Assembly (NCBI GenBank): GCA_020631735.1
Contig: CM036199.1
Span: forward strand, 23,601,553 to 23,665,552
Direction of reading: 5' to 3'
Length of the DNA: 64,000 nt
Source: Saccharum officinarum
Taxonomy: Eukaryota; Streptophyta; Magnoliopsida; Poales; Poaceae
Below the pieces are notes generated by a model, which saw only the letters and a list, made by a program, of their open reading frames with translations, ran no database searches and was not told where the DNA came from. The stretch's first letter is position 1, and every line of letters starts with the position of its first letter. Made by a program: the position numbers and the translations under genes. Positions 23,395-33,690 of the stretch are shown piece by piece.

Positions 23395-23698
23395 GGGTGT
23401 GTTTGGGAGCGCTCCATGGAGCGGATTCTCAAAGAGAATCACTCTCCGGCTGTCAAACGATTTTTTCAGAGTGAAGTGATTCTCTGCTGATTCTGTGAAG
23501 TGATTCTCTGAAATGAACTAAGAGGTTCAGGGCTGAAAAAAGTAGCTTTTTCTGATTCTGTGAAGTGATTCTCCATAGTGATTTTAAGAGTTCATGCCAA
23601 AGAATCAAAGTGAATCATTTTCAGCCTCAGAATCACTTCACTAGAGAATCAGGGAGCACAGCTAGAGAATCAGGGAGCACAACTCTGCCAAACGGACC
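23395..23698. mobile_element. MITE with GGGTGTGTTTGG ends
   Basis: Ends GGGTGTGTTTGGGAGCGCT and CTGCCAAACGGACC, flanked by TATA on both sides. The interior is built from repeated GATTCTGTGAAGTGATTCTC and AGAGAATCAGGGAGCAC motifs. Confidence 0.7.
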
Positions 23699-24005
23699 TA
23701 TAGAACTAACCTGCTTCAGCTATAACTATGTTAAAATATAGAACTAACCTGCTTCATCCATAACTATGTTAAGAACCATGGGTACAAACTTCAACCTAAT
23801 TCTGTTTTCGGTGGTTGGGCACTATTGCTTCAACGATATTACTGCTTAAGGAGCATGGCACGACTTATCTTGAGTTGACATTGCTGGTTCATTTCTTGAT
23901 CTATGAAATGCTGTCGTATTTGGGTTCCAATACTCTCCTCCCCGTAATTTCTTCATCCAGGTTCAGATTATTGTAGCTATGTTGCCTATGGTTATTTTGT
24001 AGTTT

Positions 24006-24102
24006 CAGATCAGATAGCTTGTTGATGGCTCTTTTCAGATCAGATAGCTTGTTTACAGCTCTTTCCAGATCAGATAGCTTGTTTCAGATTGGATAGCTCG
24101 TT
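24006..24102. repeat. 30-bp tandem array, 3 to 4 copies
   Basis: CAGATCAGATAGCTTGTT recurs at about 24006, 24036 and 24066, with a diverged fourth copy near 24085. Confidence 0.8.
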
Positions 24103-25096
24103 CAATAGATCAAGTGCTACCAATTTTTTAAAAACTGAACGCAAGGCTCTTTTCAGATTTTAGGAAACTATATGTTTTGTATATATTTATAAATTAATAT
24201 AATCAATCCACCCAAAGTAACTGCGCTATGAGGTTTTTGGTGCTGCAGCTGCCACCCAGCAGTAACTGCGCAAAGAGGAACAGCAGGAGGAGGAGAAGGC
24301 GATGGGATGGATGAATGTCAAACTGGCAAAGTCGCAACCAGATAGGTGACAACGGGGCTGCTCTGCATGGTGCCCCAGATGACAAGCTCAAAATGTCTCC
24401 TGGTCTACCCCTTCGTACTTTAGATGCTTATATGGACATCTTTTTTTGGGTTGCTGGCTGTGGATTGCATTTCAGTTTTATTTTAACTCACAGATGGTGA
24501 AATGGTATGTTTCTGACACACTAGATTAATTTTAGTTGTTATACGACGTGCAATTAGGACCAAGGGGAACCTAATAGAGAAGCAAACATAATTATTCATG
24601 GTTGCTTTTAACCTGGGAAATTGATGCTCATGCTTCTTTTTGGCTTGAAACATGTTAGGATTAGATAGATTGTAGTGCCAAATGGTCTGGAAATTTTTTT
24701 CATGCTTCTCGATTTGGAAATTTTTTGCCGCCATGGCAGCATACGGATATAGAACGACTAGCCCCTTGGTTCTGATTAAATCTAATTTGATGTTGATTTA
24801 GAAGATTAGTCACATGAAATGTTTTGGCATCTCGTTGTAACAACATGAGCAATCATAAATGTTTGTGTATATACAAACAAAATGTTTTTGGTAATGATAC
24901 AACATATGTTTAAACTTATCAGGGTATTATTATTTTTTGTAATTGCTTTCTTTGATATCAAAAGATATATCAATTTGAATTATGTGTTTGTGTTAATCAT
25001 TTGTGATGTCATGAGATTGTACATATGTTATACCCGTGTAGTTGTATGTTATAGGATTCTATGTATACCTGTAGCAACGCACGGGCACTCAACTGG

Positions 25097-25584
25097 TAAT
25101 CATACAAGTTACAAAGGTTGAAATCATTTTTTGCGCGATCGAGCTGCTTGCACTTCGTTGCCATTATTCATCCAATCCTTTGTGTTGTTGTCGAATGGCA
25201 TGTTTGACCAAGAAGCAAGCATGCTGGAGCGAAGATAGATCAGCTGGTCTTGCACGTGTCACGACTGTATTTTTGAACCAGTATTCACTGTAAACCTTAC
25301 CAAAATTGATAATATAACGTCAGTGCTATTGGGTTGATCTTGTTCCTCAATACATACGCCCACTTCTCGCTTTCTAAAAAGTCAACCAATAGATTTTTTT
25401 GGTGAACCCTGTCCACCCAAATTAAGTCCTCAACTTGATGTGGACGTTCATGTTTTCCTAAATTTATTTTATTTAGGATTTAATATCAATATTTTTTCAA
25501 TGATAGACAATACGTCCGCCGATGATGAGGTGTTTATGATAACTTCATCAATCTTAAAGCTCAGTCTTTCGAGGTGCTCAAAGG

Positions 25585-25587
<3 letters not shown>
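25097..25587. other. Intergenic DNA, nothing recognised
   Basis: No gene or clear repeat. Confidence 0.45.

Positions 25588-25651
<64 letters not shown>
25588..25651. repeat. (TA)32 microsatellite
   Basis: 64 uninterrupted alternating bases. ORFs across it are artefacts. Confidence 0.97.
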
Positions 25652-25653
<2 letters not shown>

Positions 25654-26863
25654 CGGCCACATATGTAAATGTGATTTTTAAAAAAGTACAAAAATAATAT
25701 ATCAATATTTATGTCTCTAAATAGATTTACTAATGAAATCTATTTCATGATTGACCTAATGATACTTATTTAATACCATAAATATTAGTAGTTTTTTGTC
25801 GATTTAGTAAAACTTAAATTCGTTGGCTTCTTTTTTTTTACAATAAAATTTGTTGGCTTCTTGAAATCGAGAATTGTACCTTTTTTGGACTCAGGGAAAG
25901 ATCGCGAAACATGGCTACTATTGGATCCTGTTCCTGTGATTACATGTGTGCGTTGGCACATGTCCATCTGTCAATCATGTTCCCAACTGTTTTCTAAAGA
26001 TTTTTGAACAACTTCCTATTGTTTCCACCAAGCATGCACTTGCTTCCAATAAGAAATGTAACAAAACTGTTGCGCGGTTCCCTGATTAACATCAACTACA
26101 GGATGACGACGACAATTTACTTATTATTTTATTCAGGTGTCATTGCAGAGTACATATATATAGTACATTTTTTTCAGAAAAAGGTTAGTGTACAGCATCA
26201 TGGCTTCAGCAAGCTTCGTCTTATGTAACACTAAAGCATCATGTTGAGATAAAGAAAAAACTTGAGAAACCGACCAACCAAGCACGCACATTTAGAAATT
26301 TATTTACAAACCAAAAGGGCTAAAGGTCCAGTAGTCTTATTTTGAAAAAGCAATGGTTGCTTGCATTGGGATCACATGTTTTTGCTGTTAGGATTAGTGG
26401 TGCAATCATTATGCATACACATGTTAGATGTAGCGGTAAGTGGTGTAACCACACTATATACTCTGCAGGAGAAGAGACACTGACGTTTGTGAATTGTGAT
26501 GTGTGGAAAGCTTGAAGTTGACTCCAACTATCGTCGTGGTTAGGTTTCCCTTCTCTAGATTCCGTGCATCTTCTTCGTTCGAGTGAATGTATGATTAGGC
26601 TACTTTTGCTATCCGCCGTAAACTTCTATATTTATTTTTTAATTATAATGCCTGCAATAAGTAACAATGCAAAGTCTATCTTCACCTCATCAAGTTAAAT
26701 ATATTCCTCCAAGATTTTGTCAGTGGAGTGGGTCTAATCAAGGTAGAAATTCACCAACTTTTGACTTCTACTTCACATTACTACTGTTTTTTCTTCTATG
26801 AATGCATTTCCAGAAATTTTGGTATATTGTACAGATGCCCTGTTCTTGACATATACAAGTATA
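25652..26863. other. AT-rich intergenic DNA, nothing recognised
   Basis: Frequent stops in all frames, no domains, no clear inverted repeats. Confidence 0.45.
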
Positions 26864-27108
26864 CTCCCTCCGGTTTCGAAATGACAAGCACATTTTAACA
26901 ATAAAAAACATACAAAATGAACCCCTAATTTGTCCTTTAATATGCTGTCATTTGCTAAAGAACAAATATTATCTAAGAAGCATTTTCAATACATTTTTTT
27001 GGAGGAAACATTTTCAATACAAATTTATTGATGCAAGTTTAAGTCGTAACTCATATATTAAATTATTGGTTAAAGTTCATTAAATTTGACTTTTCTGGCA
27101 TGGAGGAA
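26864..27108. mobile_element. Stowaway-like MITE, diverged
   Basis: Left end CTCCCTCCGGTTTCGAAATG, right end TTTTCTGGCATGGAGGAA, flanked by TA. About 245 bp. Confidence 0.65.
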
Positions 27109-27636
27109 TAAAAGCGTAAGAGCACATGTTCACATGTCTGACGAAAAGATAGACTTTTGTTCGTGACTTTTTGATCTGGTACTGCAATTAGGAACAATAT
27201 AGTACGAACTAATACACATGAAAGGATACGTACAAACCTTTAGAAGCATATCATTGAGCTAATAGCAGCCAGCCAGCCAGCTATCTCCACTAGCATTTGA
27301 AAATGGAATTTAACCTGAACCTATGGCTATAGCTAGTTTGAGCTATTGTGGAATATTGTAAAGTTAATCCAACCTATCCATATCCCGTAGCCAAATTTGA
27401 ATCTCAGATGTTGCTTAGACCAATATTTAGAGATGGTACCCGAGGCAACCTTTTTTTTTCTAGCGAGGACCATATCCTGTTAGTGATGCCTACACATTGC
27501 CTTTTAGATTTTAATATTATCTAAATACAATAAAGCATGCATCTATATATAGCTTTTCTATCATGAAGGAATAAACAGCATGGTAGACCATTGAATCAGC
27601 GAGACGAAACATCAAACACTTGTTATCCTTGTTGAT
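27109..27636. other. Intergenic DNA, nothing recognised
   Basis: AT-rich; no gene or repeat ends seen. Confidence 0.45.
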
Positions 27637-27639
27637 TTA

Positions 27640-27979
27640 GGGCGCGTTTGGTATTTGACCTTAAGTTGCCACACCCAATCCCAGACGACGCCGCATGTGA
27701 AGCAAGCAAAAGCTACGCCAAGCTTTTGGCCAAAAGACAAGATGGAAAACCTTATTCGTTTGAACTACTTTTCAGCCAACGAACAGTGTTTTTCTCTCAC
27801 AACAAATCAGTATAAGTATCAGCATAAGCCAAATTTCAGTATAAGCGAACAGGGTGAGTGTTGCTGCTTTGCTGATTTTGGAACGCCACACATTGCGGCA
27901 GGTTTGGCAGCAGGCAAACACAGGCTAAGCTTAGCTGTGACGAGCTGTGGAAGAGTGTGGACATAAACCAAACACGCCC
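27640..27979. mobile_element. Tourist-like MITE carrying a nested MITE
   Basis: 340 bp, ends GGGCGCGTTTGGTATTTG and AAACCAAACACGCCC, flanked by TTA on both sides. A second, shorter MITE lies inside at about 27750-27854. Confidence 0.8.
27750..27854. mobile_element. Nested short MITE (GTTCGCTTATA family)
   Basis: Ends CCTTATTCGTTTGAAC and TATAAGCGAACAGGG; internal TTTTTCTCTCACAACAAATC block shared with the copies at 19338, 35455 and 52924. Confidence 0.65.
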
Positions 27980-27982
27980 TTA

Positions 27983-28610
27983 GCTTGTATATAATTTAAC
28001 AAACCAAAACTATATTATACTTATCTATTTCACTAATATACAATAATACAAAAAGGAGACACCAAGTTCGCCGAGAGGACCTAGAAGTTGAGAGATTAAT
28101 TGGAAAAAAACGAAAACTTATTTATAACAATCTCACGGTCTAAATTAAACCAAAGAGTCTATGTCTAGTACAATAATAAATAGTAATTTCAGAGTAATAA
28201 AATAAGGAAAAATAGTAGTTTGATTTCCATCACTGCTTAGTAAGGGGATTAGTGAGCTGTTGACTACGCCAGCTACTAGAAATTTTACAAGAGGAAACTA
28301 TACGTCCGAAGTAATTACTGGAGTAATTAGCACACATTGGCATCAGTATTCTTTACGTCAGCACTATGTCATATTTACGTATGCATGCACTGAGTGGTAT
28401 GTTTTCTGCACATTAATTTCCCCTTCTAGATATGGAACTAATTCTTTATGTCCTGCAGTCACATAAGAAAATTGCCTTTTGAAACCTTCAACCAAAGGAT
28501 AAATTCCATGTCCTTCACTGTACTCGTCTACTCAGGCAACTCCTTTGACTTGACTAGGATACAATGCGAAAGTGTTCACATCTTGTTTTGGAACAATGAG
28601 CAATGTTTAC
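27983..28610. other. Intergenic DNA, nothing recognised
   Basis: No gene or clear element. Confidence 0.45.
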
Positions 28611-28613
28611 TAA

Positions 28614-28856
28614 GGCCCAGTTTAGATCCAGAAAATTTTGCAAAAGAACAGTAGATTCCCCGTCACATCGAATCTTTGGACGTATGCATGAAACATTAAA
28701 TATAGATAAAAAATAAAACTAATTACACAGTTTAGACGAAATGGACGAGACGAATCTTTTAAGCCTAATTAGACCATGATTGGACACTAATTGCCAAATA
28801 ACAACGAAAATGCTACAGTTGCATTTTGCCAAAAATTTTGGCAACTAAACAAGGCC
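28614..28856. mobile_element. GTTTAGTTCC-family MITE, complete
   Basis: 243 bp, ends GGCCCAGTTTAGATCC and GCAACTAAACAAGGCC, exact TAA on both sides. Core motifs CCGTCACATCGAATCTTTG, AACTAATTACACAGTTTAG and GACGAGACGAATC. The TAA target places it in the PIF/Harbinger (Tourist) type. Confidence 0.88.
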
Positions 28857-28859
28857 TAA

Positions 28860-29215
28860 TACAACATCTTGCCTCCTCTTATGTTGATTCCTTCTTTCTT
28901 TTCTGAACTTGTAGTCCTGTTTTCACTAATGCATCTTCAGTAGGGGCTTTGGCCTCTCCTGTTTCCTAAAAAAATGTTTACTGCAACATGTACTGTATAT
29001 TCATTCAGAAATTTTGATTTGTATAGAGCGTATGATCATGATCATTAAGGGCCCCTTGTTGCGGTGCTCATCAAACTGTCGGCGACGATAATTAGCAGTG
29101 TGTTCCACTCATCTAGCACAGCTCAAAAGGTATCCTGGACAGTACAGTATCTGAACTCTAGCGTAGACAACGGCGGGAGACCTGCGTCTGCTATTGGAGA
29201 GTGTTGATATAGTAC
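28860..29215. other. Intergenic DNA between two MITEs
   Basis: Nothing recognised. Confidence 0.4.
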
Positions 29216-29218
29216 TAA

Positions 29219-29462
29219 GGCTGTGTTCAGTTCCACCAAAAAAGCACTATACAAAAAAAAATTCTTCGTCACATCAAACTTGCGATACATGCATGGAGTA
29301 TTAAATGTAGATGAAATAAAAAACTAATTGTACAGCTTTGTTGTACTTTGCGAGACGAACGTTTTGAACCTAATTAGTCAACGGTTAGACACTATTTGCC
29401 AAATAAAACCAAAACGTGCTACAATATATTTTTCATCATTTTCAGGGGAACTAAACACACTC
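29219..29462. mobile_element. GTTTAGTTCC-family MITE, complete
   Basis: 244 bp, ends GGCTGTGTTCAGTTCC and GGGAACTAAACACACTC, TAA on both sides. Core CGTCACATCAAACTTGCG and CTAATTAGTCAACGG. Confidence 0.87.
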
Positions 29463-29465
29463 TAA

Positions 29466-30166
29466 GGATGAAAGGCACAGGTTGGAATAGAAAATTGGCG
29501 GCGCCAATCAGCATTTGTGGATCACCACCCCACATGTTCTTCGTTTACTTTTCCAGATCAAACAAAGGTGACGCAGAATGAATCAGGAGACAGCCAGATC
29601 TGTGCTTGGTATTGTTTAACTGTCAATCACACAAAAGAAATCCTCCTTTAGTTTGTCCCAGTCTCTGCAGTCTGCACACGTGTTTCAGACTTTTTTCTCA
29701 AAGGCAACAGTTACCATTTCACCTCAGCTGGGACGAAGCGTGCACTGGAGATTGGACAGATCGCAGGACAGAAGCCGTACACGAGTTGAGCATTGGCATG
29801 ACACACGAGTAGCACACTTAATCAACGAACTGCAAGAGGCCGAGTCCATTTCTGGTGATCATCACTACTGTACATCGAAATCTGCATGCACAGCGTGCAA
29901 AAGAATTCTTCTTGGAATGGATAGCTTAGCATAGGTTTCGATCACCGATCTCTTGTCGATCGATCTTTATATACAAGAAGGCAAACAAGATAGATGCAAT
30001 GGCGTGTCGCGTTGTTTCTGCCTAATTTCATCGTGGACACTCTTTCACTCTCTGTTAATTCGCTGCTATTGCCCCCTCCCTCCGATGCAAGACGTGCAGT
30101 GCAGAGGCAGAGAAAAGAACGATGAATCAATTAGCCAAGGGACTTAAAAATCCTCTCGCGCGCGCT
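29466..30166. other. 3' flank of the MYB gene
   Basis: No gene seen. The part next to 30166 is probably the MYB 3' UTR (transcribed leftwards). Confidence 0.45.
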
Positions 30167-31641
30167 CTAAATCTGCGGCAGTTCCTGGTGCACGTCGCCG
30201 GACTCCATGAACACTCTGAGCCAGTAGTCCAAGTCGCCGTCGGCGCCAACCGACGACGCGCCCAGCGCGTCGGAGGGCTCCATGGGGACGTCGAAGCTCT
30301 CGAGCGGCATGGACAGCGTCTCCGACCAGAAGGTGTCGTCGAACTGGAACTCCTCGGCGTCCGAGGAGGAGGTGAAGCTCTCCTCCTTGGGGAACCCGGG
30401 CGAGCTCCCCGTGTTGCCCTGCTCCTGCTCCTGCTCCGTCATGGACGACGACTCGGTCACCGACGACGAGGCCGCCGACCGTTCGGGCGACACCGGCGCG
30501 GTGGTGGCCGGGACCGTCGCCTTCTTGGCGCCCCCGCGCTTGGGCCTGTGCTTCTTGCCGGCGCCAGCTGCCTGCGCCCCGCGCTGCTCCGGCTTGTTGG
30601 TGGGCTCCAGCCGCTTCTTGAGGTGCGTGTGCCAGACGTTCTTGATCTCGTTGTCCGTCCGTCCGGGCAGCTTGGCGGCGATCGCGGACCACCTGTGTGT
30701 GGCCAAACAATTCAGAGCTCGTTGGTCAGTGCACAGCTTTGAATCGATTACAAATTTACAACGATCGCGAGATGACATGCATGTTCTATGCTGCTATCTA
30801 CTCATATCCTATCTCTGCGTGCTGCGAGATTTGATTCCCCTTGCGGAATCACACGCACTTGTTTAACGCTGTACTAGTTCATTTTTTTAACTGCACTGAG
30901 CTCCAGACGGCAACGGCAGGCAGCAGTGTCCGTCGTCCACGACGAGGACGGACGGCCAAACTAGAGGGAGGTGGAATCTCCGGCAGATCTCGCGCATCAT
31001 CATCAGTGACGCAATTAATTAACTACTAGTGACCAAGTGGCCTGCGCACTTGGATTTTCTTTCTTCGGCGGCCTCGAGGCGGGGCCCACGGGGATAATGT
31101 ATTGTATGCCCTGCCCTGCCCCACTGACAGGAGCAAGAGGAAGACGAAGACGAAGAGTCATTTGCGTTTGAAGCAACCAACAATCATTGCTCCTCCGATT
31201 TAGCAAAACACCCGAAAAGACAGCAATGCGAGAAAGGGAATGAAAAGGATGAGGAGAGAAATGGGGGGCAGAATTAATTAGCAGCAAGCAGTACCTGTTG
31301 CCGAGCTGCTCGTGGAGGCTGATGATGGCGTCCTCTTCCTCCTTGCTGAAGTTGCCGCGCTTGATGTCGGGGCGCAGGTAGTTGATCCACCGGAGCCGGC
31401 AGCTCTTGCCGCACCGCAGCAGCCCTGCAGAAGCAGCAGCACGTCTCGTTAGAACTCCGCGGCCGAGGAGCAAGCAGAGGCAGGCAGGTCGTGGAGTGGT
31501 TTGCTCACCGGCTTGCTTGGGCAGCGCGCGCCAGTTGCTGTGGCCGAAGCTCTGGATGTGGGCGACCAGGATCTTGTCCTCCTCAGGCGTCCATGGCCCC
31601 TTCTTCAGCCCCATCTTCTCGCAGCACGGAGCCCTCCCCAT
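30167..31641 (-). CDS. R2R3-MYB transcription factor, subgroup 2 (OsMYB4/AtMYB15-like)
   Basis: Three exons: 31641-31509 (133 bp), 31424-31295 (130 bp) and 30692-30167 (526 bp), with GT-AG introns in phases 1 and 2, the standard R2R3-MYB exon pattern. The product is 262 residues. R2 (about 14-61) has the spaced tryptophans and [18 protein letters not shown]3 (about 67-115) has [39 protein letters not shown] and [10 protein letters not shown]. The R3 helix lacks the Leu/Arg pattern needed to bind R-type bHLH partners. The C-terminus has [18 protein letters not shown] and [11 protein letters not shown], ending LPQI, as in rice MYB4; subgroup 2 carries this FDDxFW motif. It binds DNA in the nucleus. 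Subgroup 2 members act in cold, wound, defence and phenylpropanoid responses, but the role here is inferred. The gene looks intact. A foldback transposon lies about 40 bp beyond the TATA box. Confidence 0.96.
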
Positions 31642-31860
31642 TTGATTTGATTCTACTGGATGGATCTCCTCCGATCCTCTGAGTGTTGTCTGAAGCTGTG
31701 TGCTTGCTAGATTGGCTTGTCTGTTCGAGGGAGGTGTGGGGAGTGCAGGCAGGGAGGAGGGAGGCGTGTGTTTGCTGCCTGCCTGTTTGTCTTTGGGACG
31801 GGAGCACTGTCCTGGTCGTGCTGAATGGCGAAGGCAAGGGTGGAGTCGTGAGGGTGCCCC

Positions 31861-31870
31861 GGTATTTATC
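31861..31870 (-). promoter_or_regulatory. TATA box of the MYB gene
   Basis: On the minus strand this reads GATAAATACC, about 220 bp upstream of the ATG, in a GC-moderate leader. It is the only good TATA match between the start codon and the transposon at 31909. Confidence 0.6.
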
Positions 31871-32270
31871 TTGGTGGCGAGTGATGATAGAGCTTGAGAG
31901 GATTTTTTGGGTTAAGTCCACTTAAGGTCCTCCAACTATTGCAAAAGTCTGGATTTCATCCTCCAACTTCAAAACCGGATAACATTGGTCCTCCAACTCT
32001 TGAAAAAGTTCATTTTTCACCCCTGAGCGGTTTTGTAGACGTTTTTACATGACACTGTTTATTGTGCTGACATCAGCGATGACGTCATCACTTATTTTTA
32101 ATTTGCGAAATTAATATCTTTTTATTCGGAGCTCCAAATATAGTAAATAATATATCAATTTTGATCGTCTCGACGAGCTATTTGCAATGGTGAACTTCGT
32201 TTTGTTGTTTTAAATAGTTTTATTTCGTGAAAAAATAAATATTTCTATAAAACAAGTGAGAATAACAAAA

Positions 32271-32519
32271 CTCGCGGCCATCGTGTCGCTGTACCGGTAC
32301 AGGGAGCGGATGAACGGGTACGTCCTGCTCACGCTCTACTCCGTGCACGTGTACCTGGCGCTGGAGCTCGTTCTGGCGGCGGCGTCGCGCGCGCTGGTTG
32401 GGCTGGAGCTGGAGCCCCGGTTCGACCGGCCCTACCTCTCGGCCTTGCTGCGCGACTTCTGGGGCCGGAGGTGGAACCTCTCTGTACCGGCACTACTCCG
32501 CCAGCGCGTGTTCCGCCCC
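32271..32519 (+). pseudogene. Wax-synthase (MBOAT) fragment, left arm
   Basis: An 83-residue open fragment: LAAIVSLYRYRERMNGYVLL, LYSVHVYLALELVL, then LELEPRFDRPYLSALLRDFWG and RRWNLSVPALLR. These match the middle of plant long-chain-alcohol O-fatty-acyltransferases (wax synthases). It stops at the end of the inverted arm and has no start or catalytic His. Confidence 0.85.
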
Positions 32520-32521
32520 AT

Positions 32522-32959
32522 GCGCGGCCACCCCTCGTGCGCGGCCCACCACCCCTCCGCCACCGCGCACGCCCCGTGCAGCGTGAAGAACGCGGCGGCC
32601 TCCCCCGTGGGCGGCAGCAGCGTGACGTAGGAGAACATGGCCTCGTGCATCACGCCGGAGACGACGAACACGGCTAGCACACCCACTGGGGCGCCGAGGC
32701 GCGCGAGCACAGGGCGGAACACGCGCTGGCGGAGCAACGCCGGTACAGAGAGGTTCCACCTCCGGCCCCAGAAGTCGCGCAGCAAGGCCGAGAGGTAGGG
32801 CCGGTCGAACCGGGGCTCCAGCTCCAGCCCAACCAGCGCGCGTGACACTGCCGCCAGAACGAGCTCCAGTGTCAGGTACACGTGCACGGAGTAGAGTGTG
32901 AGTAGGACGTACCCGTTCATCCGCTCCTCGTACCGGTACAGCGACACGATGGCCGCGAG
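32522..32959 (-). pseudogene. Wax-synthase (MBOAT) fragment, right arm plus spacer
   Basis: A 146-residue open fragment with the same segment as the left arm (RYEERMNGYVLL to VFRPV), then GAPVGVLAVFVVSGVMHEAMF and PPTGEAAAFFTLHGACAVAE in the spacer. SGVMHE holds the conserved catalytic His of membrane-bound O-acyltransferases. Wax synthases join fatty alcohols to acyl-CoA in the ER. The family is about 340 residues, so this is a partial capture. Reading beyond 32522 runs into the antisense of the left arm. Confidence 0.87.
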
Positions 32960-33321
32960 TTTTGTTATTCTCACTTGTTTTATAGAAATATTTAATTTTT
33001 CACGAAATAAAACTATCTCAAACAACAAAACGGAGTACACCATTGCAAAGAGCTCGTCGAGACGATCAAAATTGATATATTATTTGCTATATTTGGAGCT
33101 CCGAATAAAAAGATATTAATTTCGCAAATTAAAAATAAGTAATGACGTCATCGCTGACGTCAGCACCGTAAACACTGCCATGCAAAACCGCCTACAGAAC
33201 CGCCCAGGGGTGAAAAGTGAACTTTTTCAAGAGTTGGAGGACCAATGTTATCCGGTTTTGAAGTTGGAGGATGAAATCCAGACTTTTGCGATAGTTGGAG
33301 GACCTAAAGTGGACTTAACCC

Positions 33322-33490
33322 TTTTTTTAATGTATATAAATGCATATAGCGCTTGAGAGTTCAAACATACACGTGCTGGAATGCGTAAGCCCACGCAACT
33401 TCCGGGTAAGTGGTTCCTTGGCCAAGTGGGGCTGTAATTTTCTAGCTTTTGTGGTTTATTTTTCCTCGTAACTTTTTAGCTCACGAATTA
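33322..33490. other. Intergenic DNA
   Basis: Nothing recognised. Confidence 0.4.
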
Positions 33491-33690
33491 AGGTCTATTT
33501 GGATTCTTTAGTCTAGAGTTTAGTTGGTTAAAGTTTTGGACTAAAATTTTAGACCACTTTAGTTCAATCGTGTGGTCTAAAGTTTCTATAAAATTGGCTA
33601 AACTTTAGACCAACTGTTTGGAGGCTCAAGAGCTAAAGTGATATAAAATTTAGTGGCTAAACTGTACACTATAGGATCCAAACAGAGCCT
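33491..33690. mobile_element. Short MITE with GGTCTATTTGGATYC ends
   Basis: Ends AGGTCTATTTGGATTC and GGATCCAAACAGAGCC are inverted repeats beside TTA/TAA; the interior is built of CTAAAGTTT / AAACTTTAG motifs. Confidence 0.65.

Larger units (their letters stand above)
21411..25096 (+). mobile_element. Candidate non-autonomous Helitron, 3.7 kb
   Basis: The right end has the hairpin CCTGT-AGCAACGC-ACGGG followed 8 bases later by CTGG and then T (25097), matching the grass Helitron 3' rule (hairpin, CTRR, host T). A matching 5' end TCTCTACACCTAAAAAGAAT starts at 21411 directly after A, the host base expected. No RepHel protein is present. The left third (21480-22330) is GC-rich and exon-like, possibly captured gene pieces. 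The interior also holds a MITE and two small tandem arrays. The 3' end is firm; the pairing with this 5' end is inference. Confidence 0.55.
31909..33321. mobile_element. Foldback (Pack-MULE-like) element with captured wax-synthase sequence
   Basis: 1413 bp with near-identical inverted arms of about 611 bp (31909-32519 and 32711-33321) around a 191-bp spacer. Ends are GGGTTAAGTCCACTTAAGG and the mirrored AAAGTGGACTTAACCC. The outer 360 bp of each arm is AT-rich transposon sequence with CCTCCAACT repeats. The inner 250 bp of each arm is GC-rich coding-derived sequence from a wax-synthase gene, in opposite orientations. No transposase. Arm length and gene capture point to a Mutator-type element, but a clear 9-bp target duplication was not found. 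Confidence 0.85.

Noticed and set aside
30144..30742. Long ORFs on the plus strand and in another minus frame over the MYB last exon
   Set aside because: Shadows of the GC-rich MYB coding sequence; only the frame joined by the two standard MYB introns makes the known domain.
31015..31641. 208-residue single ORF as the MYB product
   Set aside because: It reads through both introns; the splice sites give the standard 133/130-bp exons.
32256..32630. A host wax-synthase gene on the plus strand
   Set aside because: It lies wholly inside an inverted-repeat transposon, lacks start and catalytic parts, and is mirrored by the other arm.
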